Assembly: GCF_000145035.1 (NCBI RefSeq)
Contig: NC_014390.1
Span: forward strand, 62,001 to 126,000
DNA: 64,000 nucleotides
Source of the DNA: Butyrivibrio proteoclasticus B316
GTDB lineage: Bacteria > Bacillota > Clostridia > Lachnospirales > Lachnospiraceae
Direction: 5' to 3'
Every line of letters starts with the position of its first letter. The stretch's first letter is position 1. A program made the position numbers and the translations under genes. The notes beneath the pieces were generated by a model. The model was not told where the DNA came from, searched no databases, and saw nothing but the letters and a program-made list of their open reading frames with translations. Shown here piece by piece: positions 17,627-25,577 of this stretch.

Positions 17627-17848
17627 AACCCCACCTGCTGCTTTATTTATTTGCCATGATATCAAGCTAAAAAAATATGACAATTATTTAACATATTATA
17701 GCATAAACTAAAATTAATTACAGAGTTTTCATGAATAAATATGCCTATTTTATTAGCCTTATATCTAGCATTAATTATCTTGTCATAATTAGTACATATG
17801 CGGAGTAAACATTGTTGCATATTTCATAAAAAAGATGTAACAATCTAG

Positions 17849-17877
17849 TTGACAAGTAATATCTTTCGTTATATTAT
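17849..17877 (+). promoter_or_regulatory. promoter for leader RNA B
   Basis: TTGACA (17849-17854), 17-bp spacer, TATTAT (17872-17877); a TATAAT also lies at 17875. Transcription would start near 17885, at the start of the conserved leader. The preceding part of the gap (17684-17848) is A/T-rich and shows no other signal. Confidence 0.6.
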
Positions 17878-17882
17878 AATAT

Positions 17883-18033
17883 TGTTTTTAAGTTATAAGT
17901 TTATATTGTTGCAGGTAGAAGTCGAATCATTTTACTGGTCCGGCTTATTTTTATGCCTATGGCAAGCAACTACATGTATCTTATAACGATACATGAGAAG
18001 AGAGCAGCTTACTTGTAAGTCTGTTCTTTTTTT
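17883..18033 (+). ncRNA. structured leader RNA, copy B, ending in an intrinsic terminator
   Basis: Second copy of the element at 11088-11232. The same 16-base core GGCTTATTTTTATGCC is at 17942-17957. Hairpins differ in sequence but keep pairing: TGCC/GGCA (17954-17964), CATGTATC/GATACATG (17973-17995, perfect), AGAGCAG(C)TTAC/GTAAG(T)CTGTTCT (18001-18027) then a T run to 18033. A GCGCC/GGCGC hairpin (18058-18070) replaces the ACGG/CCGT one of copy A. Compensatory changes in three stems argue for conserved RNA structure. It lies 66 bp before the DUF5688 gene. Confidence 0.75.
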
Positions 18034-18099
18034 GTGTAGAAAGCACACCTTAAATCAGCGCCTTTGGCGCAAGCAACCATGTAAAAGGAGGAAAAACAC

Positions 18100-19059
18100 A
18101 TGGAAATCACAACTTTTAATCAGTTCAAGGAAAACTTATCAAAGGATGTTCAAAAAGCTCTCGGCTCAGGGTTCGAACTAGAACTCAGAACGGTAGAGAA
18201 GATGAACGACACGTATGATGCTCTTACAGTAAAGCCTGTAGACAGCGTCATCGGTGTTAACCTTAATGTCACAACTCTTTATGATGACTATAAAGAGGGC
18301 AAAACCTACGACATGATCGTGGATAATGCCGCAAATATTGCCAAGGAAGCTCTGGAGCAGAGTCCAGAATTTGATATTGAGTCCTATAAGGATTACAACG
18401 TCATGAAAGACAAACTGGCAATCGAGGTTGTTTCCAGAGATAAGAACGCATCTCTTTTAGAGACAGTTCCACACAAGATAATTGAGGATTTGGCCATTGT
18501 TTACCGCTTCATCATCTCTGATGACGTTAAGCAGGGTACAGCAACAATTCTTGTTACCAATGCTCTGCTTGAATACTACGGTATCACAGTTGACCAGCTT
18601 CATGCTGATGCCCAGGCAAATGCTCCCGTGATAAGACCTCTTGTGATCCAGGGCATGAGCGAAGTCCTCGCAAAGCAGATGGGCGAGGAAAGTCTTGAAG
18701 TGATGGGACTGAACATTCCTCCAGAGCAGGAGCAGATGTTTGTCGCTACTGTAGAAGGAAGCGTACATGGTGCAGGAGTTCTTGCTTATCAGGAATTCAT
18801 GGACAAAGCATCCGAAAGAGTAGGTGGAGATTTCTTCATCCTGCCAAGCAGCATCCATGAACTTCTCATCATTCCTGATGATGGCAAATTTGACCTTGCA
18901 TCCCTTGAACAGATGGTAAGAGAAGTGAATGCCACAACGGTCGATCCTTCCGACCAGCTTACTGACAACGTATATCACTACGATTCAAAGAACAAGATCT
19001 TTGAACTTGGTGAGAAGTACATTGAACGTAAGAACGCGTTATCTGAGGATATCGCATAA
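18100..19059 (+). CDS. DUF5688 family protein
   Basis: A 319-residue soluble protein matching, from memory, the DUF5688 family common in Lachnospiraceae accessory regions. Marker segments are VIGVNLNVTTLYDDYKEGK, HKIIEDLAIVYRFII, GTATILVTNALLEYYGI, and DFFILPSSIHELLIIPDDG near the end. Members have no known function; the C-terminal segment resembles proteins that act on or sense peptides, but no catalytic residues are evident. Expression is probably governed by leader RNA B. AAAAGGAGGAAAAACAC precedes the ATG, the same as for the 11285 gene. Confidence 0.75.
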   Translation: MEITTFNQFKENLSKDVQKALGSGFELELRTVEKMNDTYDALTVKPVDSVIGVNLNVTTLYDDYKEGKTYDMIVDNAANIAKEALEQSPEFDIESYKDYNVMKDKLAIEVVSRDKNASLLETVPHKIIEDLAIVYRFIISDDVKQGTATILVTNALLEYYGITVDQLHADAQANAPVIRPLVIQGMSEVLAKQMGEESLEVMGLNIPPEQEQMFVATVEGSVHGAGVLAYQEFMDKASERVGGDFFILPSSIHELLIIPDDGKFDLASLEQMVREVNATTVDPSDQLTDNVYHYDSKNKIFELGEKYIERKNALSEDIA

Positions 19060-19073
19060 ACAAATTAAAGAAG

Positions 19074-19118
19074 CGTTCGGTTATTCATCAACTACGATGG
19101 GTAACTGAACGATTTTTT
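19074..19118 (+). terminator. intrinsic terminator after the DUF5688 gene
   Basis: CGTTCGGTTA / TAACTGAACG stem with an 18-nt loop, then ATTTTTTATT. Confidence 0.75.
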
Positions 19119-19125
19119 ATTGTTA

Positions 19126-19542
19126 TTAGTTGTTTACCGTGAACAACACGGATCTATTTACTTCTTCAAGGACAGCCTTAAACATCAAGATTATCCCTTC
19201 GGCATCTTCTATATCAAAGTAGGAGACCATTGATATGCACTCCGGTTCTTCATATATATTGATGTCCTTATGGAATCTTTCCGCTAATTCTTCTCCAACT
19301 TTCCTTAGCTGCGTAACGGAAGACTTATTAAGGAACTGGATGACAAGCTCAGCTTCATCCGGCTCTTCATCGTGGATGTTAAAGCTTATTGTTATCTCCC
19401 TGCCGGATCTACTCTTTAATGTAGAAGCGCAGGCATACATTTTCTGTTCTTCAAACCTAAAGCGCTCAAATCCATGCGTCAATATGAAATCGTCACTATA
19501 TAGCTTTCTGTAGAAGTTTTCTATACGATCTATCTTATTCAT
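19126..19542 (-). CDS. uncharacterised 138-residue protein
   Basis: A soluble protein with alternating strands and helices: MNKIDRIENFYRKLYSDDFILTHGFERFRFEEQKMY, then ITISFNIHDEEPDEAELVIQF. It may be a small alpha/beta fold. AAAGGA stands before the ATG. It converges with the DUF5688 gene, and the terminator between them could serve both strands weakly. No family was recognised. Confidence 0.6.
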   Translation of the reverse strand: MNKIDRIENFYRKLYSDDFILTHGFERFRFEEQKMYACASTLKSRSGREITISFNIHDEEPDEAELVIQFLNKSSVTQLRKVGEELAERFHKDINIYEEPECISMVSYFDIEDAEGIILMFKAVLEEVNRSVLFTVNN

Positions 19543-19679
19543 TATATTCCTTTATATTTTGTATTATTAAAACTAAATGTTATACTATATTAAGCATAAC
19601 TCATTTAAATACAATTTTACAACATGTAAAGCAAAGTTGCAGGCTAGTGGCTATCCTGATCTTTGGAAAGGGCGTAAAA

Positions 19680-19970
19680 ATGGGAAAAGACAGATACATA
19701 TCAAAAGAAGAGTATAAAGAATATGAAAAGTACAAGAATGCCAAAAAGCAGGGAAGACTCCTTAACCCGGAAGGATTATTGTTCCTTGCAGAATCAGCAG
19801 ATTATGATCCTATAAGGCTTGGCCAGATAATGCTCAGCAGTGTGGAGAGATTCAAAGCTGCGGATCCTTATCTAAAGAGCCTTTCTGAAGACAAGCTGAT
19901 ATTTAAGCCACTTCCAGTTAAGGATGAGGAAGAGGAATCATTTCTTCCCTTTATTGAATACACAAAATAA
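19680..19970 (+). CDS. small charged protein
   Basis: A 96-residue soluble protein. The N-terminus is a Tyr/Lys/Glu helix (ISKEEYKEYEKYKNAKKQGRL), then LNPEGLLFLAESADYDPIRLGQIMLSSVERF. The ATG at 19680 is preferred over an upstream GTG at 19647 because GGAAAGGGCG sits just before it. Unknown function. Confidence 0.55.
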   Translation: MGKDRYISKEEYKEYEKYKNAKKQGRLLNPEGLLFLAESADYDPIRLGQIMLSSVERFKAADPYLKSLSEDKLIFKPLPVKDEEEESFLPFIEYTK

Positions 19971-20137
19971 AATGAATAAGTATTATCACCATCTATATTT
20001 ACTATGGGAAATTATACAATATATTGTCAGTGAAAAATAAGAGCCTCTATTTTACCCCAAATGATATATAATAAAATCTTCCACTATCGTATACTACAAT
20101 CATCGAGGGGATATCTATTACAAAGGAGGTACTTGTT

Positions 20138-20494
20138 ATGACAAAAAGAAATGTTGGATGGGTACTGGTTGTTATTGGATTATTCATGCTATTCAAAATG
20201 GTGAGAGTTTCATCATTTGGTTTCTATCGTATCGGTAGAATCAGCACCTCTGCAATTGTTTTGGTTCTTCTAATCCTTTCAGCAATTGCAGTTGTTGTAA
20301 ATAAAAACAGATTTACCGTTGGATGCCTTGTATTGTCACTGTGCCTGTTGGTAGCAGCACTGGTACTTGGTACAGAACTTTACTTTGCATATGCATCACT
20401 CACAGACATACTTCTTGTTTTTGTTCCTGTAATTGTAGGAACTGGCCTTATCATCAAGAGTGCTTTTGAGAAGAATCGGAAAGAAAGAGCTTAA
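20138..20494 (+). CDS. four-helix membrane protein
   Basis: A 118-residue protein with four predicted transmembrane helices in short succession (WVLVVIGLFMLFKMV; SAIVLVLLILSAIAVVV; VGCLVLSLCLLVAALVLG; TDILLVFVPVIVGTGLIIKSAF) and a basic end. AAAGGAGG before the ATG. It lies 28 bp before another small membrane protein gene. No specific family. Confidence 0.6.
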   Translation: MTKRNVGWVLVVIGLFMLFKMVRVSSFGFYRIGRISTSAIVLVLLILSAIAVVVNKNRFTVGCLVLSLCLLVAALVLGTELYFAYASLTDILLVFVPVIVGTGLIIKSAFEKNRKERA

Positions 20495-20522
20495 CCAGAA
20501 GGTGAAGAAGGGGTGATAATGT

Positions 20523-20735
20523 ATGAGTTCTGCAAAATACATGCTTAAAGTAGCTCTAATTGCATTATCTATTATGATGATTCCTGTAGGAGCCTTTGCA
20601 CTGTTCAATGGATCACTTGAAATGATGCCCACACCAGAGCAAATAGAAAAAACTAGGATTGCAGCAGTACTCTTTCTAGTAGTAGGAACTCTATCCGCGG
20701 CAATCGGCTTTAAAATAAGGCCTAAAAAGTGCTAA
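20523..20735 (+). CDS. small two-helix membrane protein
   Basis: A 70-residue protein with two hydrophobic helices (ALIALSIMMIPVGAFALF and IAAVLFLVVGTLSAAIGFKI) joined by a short polar loop, and a basic C-terminus. It follows the four-helix protein gene and precedes a terminator, so the two form a unit. GAAGGGGTG precedes the start. Confidence 0.55.
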   Translation: MSSAKYMLKVALIALSIMMIPVGAFALFNGSLEMMPTPEQIEKTRIAAVLFLVVGTLSAAIGFKIRPKKC

Positions 20736-20751
20736 AGAGAAATGCTTATCT

Positions 20752-20791
20752 AGCCATTTTCGCTGTGTAAACTCGGTGAAAATGGCTTTTT
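20752..20791 (+). terminator. intrinsic terminator
   Basis: AGCCATTTTC / GAAAATGGCT perfect stem followed by TTTT. Confidence 0.8.
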
Positions 20792-20869
20792 AATTCAACA
20801 AATATGTGCCTTAAGGTGTATTATAGACAGATACGAATGAACTAGAAATACCTGAAAAGGAATAACTAT

Positions 20870-21175
20870 ATGAATAAAAAATATCTCCTGGGGACAATAA
20901 CCCTAGCTGCAGCTATATTCGCTTTTCTGTGGTACAGAGATGTCCTTTTTGATACTACTTTTATATTTGGATTGATTCCGTATCCAGTGCTTTTTATCGC
21001 TTATATTGTATTTGCCATCATAGGAATAAAAGAGTTACTTAAAGGAAACCATCAATTCGTAGCAGGTCTCATAATTCTTCTAGCAACGTTTTTTGTAGTA
21101 AGATTTTTCCATTTAGAGATGCAAAGGTTGCTTGGGATTATAGATTTCATTCCGACAAACGTCTTGAAGTCGTAG
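20870..21175 (+). CDS. small membrane protein
   Basis: A 101-residue protein with three hydrophobic segments (YLLGTITLAAAIFAFLWY; YPVLFIAYIVFAIIGI; FVAGLIILLATFFVVRFF). AAAAGGA precedes the ATG. The next gene begins 2 bp after its stop, so the two are likely translationally coupled. Function unknown. Confidence 0.55.
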   Translation: MNKKYLLGTITLAAAIFAFLWYRDVLFDTTFIFGLIPYPVLFIAYIVFAIIGIKELLKGNHQFVAGLIILLATFFVVRFFHLEMQRLLGIIDFIPTNVLKS

Positions 21176-21177
21176 AG

Positions 21178-21456
21178 ATGATTGCAGACGGTAGAATAGA
21201 GTCTGAGCGTGCACTTACAGATCTGCCATCAGGTTATAAAACACTTTCAAGTGATGGAACAGTGTATGTCTTTGAAAACGACAAAGACGGAATACAGGTT
21301 GGCTTTTGGGTATTCAGGGAAATGCTATCCGGATCCATGGAAGTTGTATACTCAAGTGGTGGAGAAGACCTGATTTGGAAGAATGAAACAGGTCATCCAA
21401 TACGAAGCATCAAGCCTTTAGATGAATACTGGTATTACGTTGTGACAGATTATTAA
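21178..21456 (+). CDS. small soluble protein, unknown
   Basis: A 92-residue, probably beta-rich protein (GYKTLSSDGTVYVFENDKDGIQVGFWVFREMLSGSMEVVYSSG pattern, given here as its segment order). It begins 2 bp after the stop of the membrane protein gene; the mRNA just before its ATG has no clear binding site, which fits coupled translation. The cluster of 20870, 21178 and 21475 is probably one operon. Confidence 0.5.
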   Translation: MIADGRIESERALTDLPSGYKTLSSDGTVYVFENDKDGIQVGFWVFREMLSGSMEVVYSSGGEDLIWKNETGHPIRSIKPLDEYWYYVVTDY

Positions 21457-21474
21457 AAAGGAGTTTTTAAATAT

Positions 21475-21894
21475 ATGGAGTTGGATATCAGAAAAGCAGT
21501 GTTTATTGTACCTTTTGGTTATGAGGTAAATGAAGAATTGACAAAACCGGATTACTGTCTTCATGGAGGGCCTGCAGAAGCAGCATTACTTAATAGCGAT
21601 GGCATGTTCGTAGTTCGCGATCTTCCGGTAGATAAGTTCCACACAACACAGGATCAGTCTGCTGTTGCAGGAAAGATAATGCATTATCAGACAATCATGA
21701 GCCCTGATGGAAAGCGTTACTTCCCACTATTTGATTCTTACAATGCAGCTACACGCATTTACGGCGAAAATGTACGATTCACTATGGTATGCTATGAAAC
21801 TGCCAGAAAGATGGCAATTAGTGAGAACCTCGAGGGTATAGTTCTTTGCCCAGGCACAGTTAACCAGATAATACCAAAGGAAGCATTTGCCTAA
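21475..21894 (+). CDS. uncharacterised 139-residue protein
   Basis: A soluble alpha/beta protein (KAVFIVPFGYEVNEELTKPDY; LLNSDGMFVVRDLPVDKF; YFPLFDSYNAATRIYG; EGIVLCPGTVNQIIPKEAF). The C-terminal part resembles SseB-like proteins, where a conserved PLF or FDS segment is followed by a NP.G-type end; the resemblance is weak and by eye. AAAGGAG lies before the ATG. Last gene of its operon, followed by a terminator. Confidence 0.55.
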   Translation: MELDIRKAVFIVPFGYEVNEELTKPDYCLHGGPAEAALLNSDGMFVVRDLPVDKFHTTQDQSAVAGKIMHYQTIMSPDGKRYFPLFDSYNAATRIYGENVRFTMVCYETARKMAISENLEGIVLCPGTVNQIIPKEAFA

Positions 21895-21906
21895 GCAGAA
21901 CAGTAA

Positions 21907-21942
21907 AAAGGCACACCTTAAGGACTTTGAGGTGTGCCTTTA
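21907..21942. terminator. bidirectional intrinsic terminator
   Basis: AAAGGCACACCT / AGGTGTGCCTTT perfect stem between convergent genes at 21475 (+) and 21952 (-). Confidence 0.8.
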
Positions 21943-21951
21943 ACAATCATG

Positions 21952-22170
21952 TCATTTCGCTTTTACAGGAATAAGTTTAAAATCTCCCGTTCCAAAGAAC
22001 AGAGAATTCCTTATCATTCCGATTCTGAAAAGATTCAATATGTAGAACATCATGCACATGACAGTAAGGATTCCAAATGTCCTAATGAGTTCCTCAACAG
22101 TCGGTGGATAGCCGCGCCTTCGAAAGTAATTTCCTACATATTCTGCAATTTCTGATTCAAGTTTCCCCAT
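21952..22170 (-). CDS. small membrane protein
   Basis: A 72-residue protein. It begins with an amphipathic segment, MGKLESEIAEYVGNYFRRRGYPPTVEELIRT, followed by one hydrophobic helix (FGILTVMCMMFYILNLF) and a basic tail. The third codon (22170) is preferred as start because AAAGGGAGGT is spaced for it and not for the first ATG at 22176. It lies just downstream of the 22186 gene on the same strand, 15 bp apart. Confidence 0.5.
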   Translation of the reverse strand: MGKLESEIAEYVGNYFRRRGYPPTVEELIRTFGILTVMCMMFYILNLFRIGMIRNSLFFGTGDFKLIPVKAK

Positions 22171-22185
22171 GATCATACCTCCCTT

Positions 22186-22602
22186 TTATCTGAGCATGGC
22201 CTGTAAGTCATGCTTTATTTTTGTAACCTGTTTTATAGCCTGTTCACAATCTCTTTTGGCTTTTCCAATCTGTGACTGCACGATGACATCCATAAGGAAA
22301 CCATCGCAGAAAAGGTCACCAAAAGTAAGAAGCCCATTGATATGAATGGAAGAGTATCCGTTAACATCCCGGAGCTCTTTTGAGAATCTTTCAAGGGCTT
22401 TCTTGGCTGCATTGATCTCAGCTTCTGCGTCACCCATCTTAGCATGCTTAATGAGACCACTTATGAATCCGCCACCAAAGGTATCTAAAAGTCCCCATCC
22501 GCTTGCGCTGGAAAGGCTTTTCTTTGCTCTGTAGAGGTGCTCAAGTGCAACGTCTGCTGCTTCTATTGCTTCCTGTATTTCTCTTTTATCAATAGTATAC
22601 AT
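22186..22602 (-). CDS. conserved helical protein with Gly-rich motif
   Basis: A 138-residue protein with two long charged helices flanking SASGWGLLDTFGGGFISGLIKHAKMGDAEAEI. The WG..D.FGGG...(S/G)LIKH.K...A pattern recurs, as I recall, in widespread uncharacterised Firmicutes proteins of this length. The second half mirrors it (GLLTFGDLFCDGFLMDVIVQSQIGKA), so the protein is an internal duplication. Possibly peripheral to the membrane. Probably co-transcribed with the 21952 gene. Confidence 0.65.
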   Translation of the reverse strand: MYTIDKREIQEAIEAADVALEHLYRAKKSLSSASGWGLLDTFGGGFISGLIKHAKMGDAEAEINAAKKALERFSKELRDVNGYSSIHINGLLTFGDLFCDGFLMDVIVQSQIGKAKRDCEQAIKQVTKIKHDLQAMLR

Positions 22603-22812
22603 AGTGTTTCCTCCATTTGGGGTGAATGTATCCTACTACAATTATCATGTTAAACCCTAAAACAGAATTAAAAAATCTCTTCCTCAGTAAAATATATACG
22701 TCTATCTTGCATATGTTGCTATTCAACCTCGTTGGACTGCATAGTATACTTCTTTTTCGTAATGATTTATTAAACAGCAAAAGCTGCAAAGGAGAGTGAA
22801 AATTATTTAATA

Positions 22813-23568
22813 ATGACTGATTCTTATGAATTGGCAAGAACAAAGAAAATCGTTACTGTAGGCAAAGTATTATCAACACTGGTGATAGTAGCGCAGTTCC
22901 TTATAATTGTGCTATATCACTTCGATATCTGGACATCTCAAAAGAAGATGCTATTGGCGCTGGGATTACTTCCATGGGTCAGATACATATACGCGCTGAT
23001 TTTTTCTAAAATAACCTGTTGGGATGAATGTAATGAAAAAGACAAAGATTACAAAGTAAGATCTACAGCCCTATGGAAGGAAACACACATTGAATTCTTT
23101 AATGGATTTGCTTTTTTTCAGGACATTATTCTGTTGTATGACATGATCGCATTATTCATGGTTGCACAGACATACAAAGGATTCAGCAAAATAATTATAC
23201 TATGGGTGGCAATTTTCTTAATAATGATGCTCATTGGCTTTTTCAGAATTGAGGGAAAAGACAAAAAGAATCAGATGATATACTATGGCTTTATCATGGC
23301 TATATTCATAGGACTTACCGTGAATACAACTTGCTATTATCTGAGCGCACCTGCAAGACATGAAGATTGTACTTTTGTCTCAAAATCAACTACACACTCT
23401 ACAAAGGGTGGAACACATTATTATGTGACAGTAAGACTTCAGGATGGTACAGAATATGAGAGCATGGTAGGTAAAACCTTATACCAGAAAGCAGAAGAAA
23501 CAGAGCTTGTAGCGTGCCACAGAGAAGGCCCTTTGGGTATCGAATACCTGAGAGTACATGGATCCTGA
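22813..23568 (+). CDS. multi-pass membrane protein with C-terminal beta domain
   Basis: A 251-residue protein with about five or six hydrophobic helices between residues 15 and 180. The final 70 residues form a soluble domain (HYYVTVRLQDGTEYESMVGKTLYQKAEETELVACHREGPLG), like DUF3592-type extracytoplasmic domains where a C-terminal V.Y.P strand is typical; that comparison is tentative. GGAGAG lies 16 bp before the ATG, rather far. A promoter-like TTGGACT/TATACT stretch precedes it. Confidence 0.6.
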   Translation: MTDSYELARTKKIVTVGKVLSTLVIVAQFLIIVLYHFDIWTSQKKMLLALGLLPWVRYIYALIFSKITCWDECNEKDKDYKVRSTALWKETHIEFFNGFAFFQDIILLYDMIALFMVAQTYKGFSKIIILWVAIFLIMMLIGFFRIEGKDKKNQMIYYGFIMAIFIGLTVNTTCYYLSAPARHEDCTFVSKSTTHSTKGGTHYYVTVRLQDGTEYESMVGKTLYQKAEETELVACHREGPLGIEYLRVHGS

Positions 23569-23596
23569 TTACATCAGCCATCATATATACATTGTA

Positions 23597-23624
23597 TTGA
23601 CATTATCTTTATATGTGTTATCAT
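23597..23624 (+). promoter_or_regulatory. promoter of the toxin-antitoxin operon
   Basis: TTGACA (23597-23602), 16-bp spacer, TATCAT (23619-23624), 25 bp before the antitoxin ATG. Such operons are usually repressed by the antitoxin-toxin complex. Confidence 0.6.
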
Positions 23625-23648
23625 CTAATTAGGAAAGGAAGTGATAAT

Positions 23649-23909
23649 ATGGCACAAACATTAGTAAATTTTCGTATGGATGAAGATCTAAAAAAAGATA
23701 TGGAAGAAACCTGTCGCGATCTTGGTTTAAATATGACTACGGCTTTTACTATTTTTGCCAAGAAGATGACAAGGGAAAAACGAATTCCTTTTGATGTATC
23801 GGTTGATCCTTTCTATTCAGAAGAGAACATGAATTATTTAAAACGTGTTATCTCAGATATTGAATCTGGTAAAGCTCAACTACAAAAACATGACCTTATA
23901 GAGGAGTAA
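23649..23909 (+). CDS. relB: RelB/DinJ-family antitoxin
   Basis: An 86-residue antitoxin of the RelB/DinJ type. The N-terminal ribbon-helix-helix segment is TLVNFRMDEDLKKDMEETCRDLGLNMTTAFTIFAKKM, which binds DNA; the acidic C-terminus (SDIESGKAQLQKHDLIEE) would cover the toxin. The start is the ATG at 23649 with AGGAAGTGAT upstream; the 12 extra residues possible from 23613 overlap the promoter. Its stop is 4 bp before the toxin gene. It neutralises the toxin and represses the operon in known systems. Confidence 0.9.
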   Translation: MAQTLVNFRMDEDLKKDMEETCRDLGLNMTTAFTIFAKKMTREKRIPFDVSVDPFYSEENMNYLKRVISDIESGKAQLQKHDLIEE

Positions 23910-23913
23910 TTAA

Positions 23914-24174
23914 ATGGGATTACAATGGCATGATGAAGCCTGGGAAGACTATTTATATTGGCAGACTCAGGATAAAAAGACACTTAAAAGAGTAAACAAT
24001 CTCATTAAAGATGCGCAAAGAACTCCGTTTGAAGGAATAGGAAAACCAGAACCATTGAAAAATGAGCTTTCCGGTTGGTGGAGCAGAAGAATAGACGATT
24101 GTAACCGGCTCGTATATAAAGAACAGAACGGTGACATTATAATCGCATCCTGCAGAGGACACTATGAGGACTGA
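23914..24174 (+). CDS. yoeB: YoeB/Txe-family ribosome-dependent mRNA endonuclease toxin
   Basis: An 86-residue toxin, the normal YoeB length. It has the WHDEAWEDYLYWQ start, PLK..L.G.WSRRI...NRLVY in the middle, and the SCRGHYED end. The catalytic set of E. coli YoeB is kept at the same numbers: Glu46, Arg65, His83, Tyr84. Known homologues cleave mRNA at the ribosomal A site and slow growth under stress. Paired with a RelB-type antitoxin, likely stabilising the replicon. A terminator hairpin overlaps its 3' end. Confidence 0.93.
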   Translation: MGLQWHDEAWEDYLYWQTQDKKTLKRVNNLIKDAQRTPFEGIGKPEPLKNELSGWWSRRIDDCNRLVYKEQNGDIIIASCRGHYED

Positions 24175-24192
24175 GAAATCGGTCCTCTTTTT
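24166..24192 (+). terminator. intrinsic terminator overlapping the yoeB stop
   Basis: GAGGAC / GTCCTC stem followed by a T run. A second hairpin, ATTCTGT-TTCG-ACAGAAT with TTTTT (24222-24244), follows closely. The rest of the 24175-24668 gap holds only short frames, a tandem AGATTAATCAA repeat near 24530, and the two elements listed next. Confidence 0.75.
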
Positions 24193-24419
24193 ATGCTTTG
24201 AGCTTTAAATCATGATGAATGATTCTGTTTCGACAGAATTTTTAACCCAAAAACGATATGCCTTGTTACATCCTTTCTTACACTGATATAATAAAGACTT
24301 CCATAATAAGAAAGGATTCGGTATAAATTGATGAAAAGGCAGGGATTTTTATGGAAAATGCATTATGCAGTGTGATTTCTCTGATATTTTAAAGAATTTA
24401 ACTAATGCAACCTGACCAT

Positions 24420-24450
24420 AAAAAAGCATGCCAGACTAGCATGCTTTTTT
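24420..24450. terminator. bidirectional terminator hairpin
   Basis: AAAAAAGCATGC / GCATGCTTTTTT perfect stem around CAGACTA, adjacent to the tRNA 3'-end fragment. The minus-strand orientation would terminate a tRNA transcript. Confidence 0.75.
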
Positions 24451-24451
24451 A

Positions 24452-24470
24452 CGAGAGGGGGACTTGAACC
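24452..24470 (-). other. tRNA 3'-end fragment, candidate attachment site
   Basis: On the minus strand this reads GGTTCAAGTCCCCCTCTCG: a T-loop, the 3' arm of the T stem and an acceptor 3' strand. The 5' part of a tRNA is missing (the preceding bases cannot pair with CCCCC). Such fragments are typical scars of integration at tRNA 3' ends. It marks the left edge of the restriction island. Confidence 0.5.
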
Positions 24471-24668
24471 ATTTGTTCTCCCGTAAACAAGCATAAATAC
24501 AGGGCCTGCGGCTTCATCATCAAAAAGATTAATCAAAGATTAATCAAATGAAGAAAATATAGAAGTGAAAAAAGAACGTCAAATGACATAGCTTCTTTTG
24601 GGTAAAAATAATGAATTTCAGCTGAACCTAATGGTATCATTAGTAAGAGAAAGTTTGAGGTTTATAGC

Positions 24669-25523
24669 ATGGCATATAGTAATGAACAAAAACAGGCATT
24701 CCGGCAGGCAAGGCAGCTGTTTAGGCATATTCAAAATATACAAAGGAATATTGATAAGCCAAGTGGACAGATTGCATGGGCTGAGCTTCATTTCAATGGC
24801 AATGTTCCAAAAGTAAAAAACAGGCCTCATTTTTCTGATTTTGATCTTCCAGACAATGTTGAAGAACTTATGGAGGCTGAGAAAAAGGAAAAAATGGAGA
24901 AACTACAGCATAATAACAACATTAAGAAAATGGTTATAGTTGTTTTTGTTTCTGCTTTTCCTATATTTTTGTTTGTTTCTCTCTATCAGTCAGAGGGAAT
25001 AGAAACGGCATGGATGTCTATATTTGGGATTCCGCTTTCCTATTTTGCATTTTGCTTTTTATACGCTTTGGTTCGTAAAGACCCAGATAAAGTCATTACT
25101 CAATATGATGAGAATTATAAGAAATATGAAGATGCTTTATTGGCCTATGAATATTGGCAGAATATAAATAGTGTGGCTTTTTGGGATAGCTTGGATGGTC
25201 ATGCTTTTGAAAGAAAAGTTGCTGATCTATACAGAAAATATGGGTATGATGCCGCGGTTAGTAAAGAAGGTGGCGATGGTGGAATCGATATAGTCCTTAC
25301 TAAGGGCGAAGAGAGAATTGCTGTACAGTGTAAAGCTCATAAAAAGGCTGTTGCACCTGCAGTAGCAAGAGACTTGTATGGGACCATGACCTCTGGTGGT
25401 TTCAAAAAAGGGATGATTGTTTCAAAAAATGGTTTTACCAAAGGTGTATATGAGTTCATAAAAGATAAAGATATTACATTGGTAGATATGGATGGCTTAA
25501 TTAAAATGGTAAATAGCTTATAA
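24669..25523 (+). CDS. membrane-anchored Mrr-type restriction endonuclease
   Basis: A 284-residue protein with a helical N-terminus (about 1-85), two transmembrane helices (VIVVFVSAFPIFLFVSLYQ; IFGIPLSYFAFCFLYALV), then a C-terminal Mrr_cat nuclease domain from about 180. Catalytic pattern: FERKVADLYRKYGYDA, GGDGGIDIVL (Asp) and VQCKAH (QxK). Mrr-domain enzymes cleave modified or foreign DNA. The membrane anchor would place the nuclease at the site of DNA entry. It is the first gene of the restriction island. Nuclease domain firm, substrate unknown. Confidence 0.85.
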   Translation: MAYSNEQKQAFRQARQLFRHIQNIQRNIDKPSGQIAWAELHFNGNVPKVKNRPHFSDFDLPDNVEELMEAEKKEKMEKLQHNNNIKKMVIVVFVSAFPIFLFVSLYQSEGIETAWMSIFGIPLSYFAFCFLYALVRKDPDKVITQYDENYKKYEDALLAYEYWQNINSVAFWDSLDGHAFERKVADLYRKYGYDAAVSKEGGDGGIDIVLTKGEERIAVQCKAHKKAVAPAVARDLYGTMTSGGFKKGMIVSKNGFTKGVYEFIKDKDITLVDMDGLIKMVNSL

Positions 25524-25577
25524 ATCGTATTTGGTATTGTTGTTCGAAAAACATGATGGAAGAGAAGGGCTTACTTT

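Noticed and set aside
24452..24510. A complete tRNA gene at the T-loop-like sequence
   Set aside because: The 5' half of the T stem, anticodon arm and acceptor 5' strand cannot be found, so only a fragment is called.
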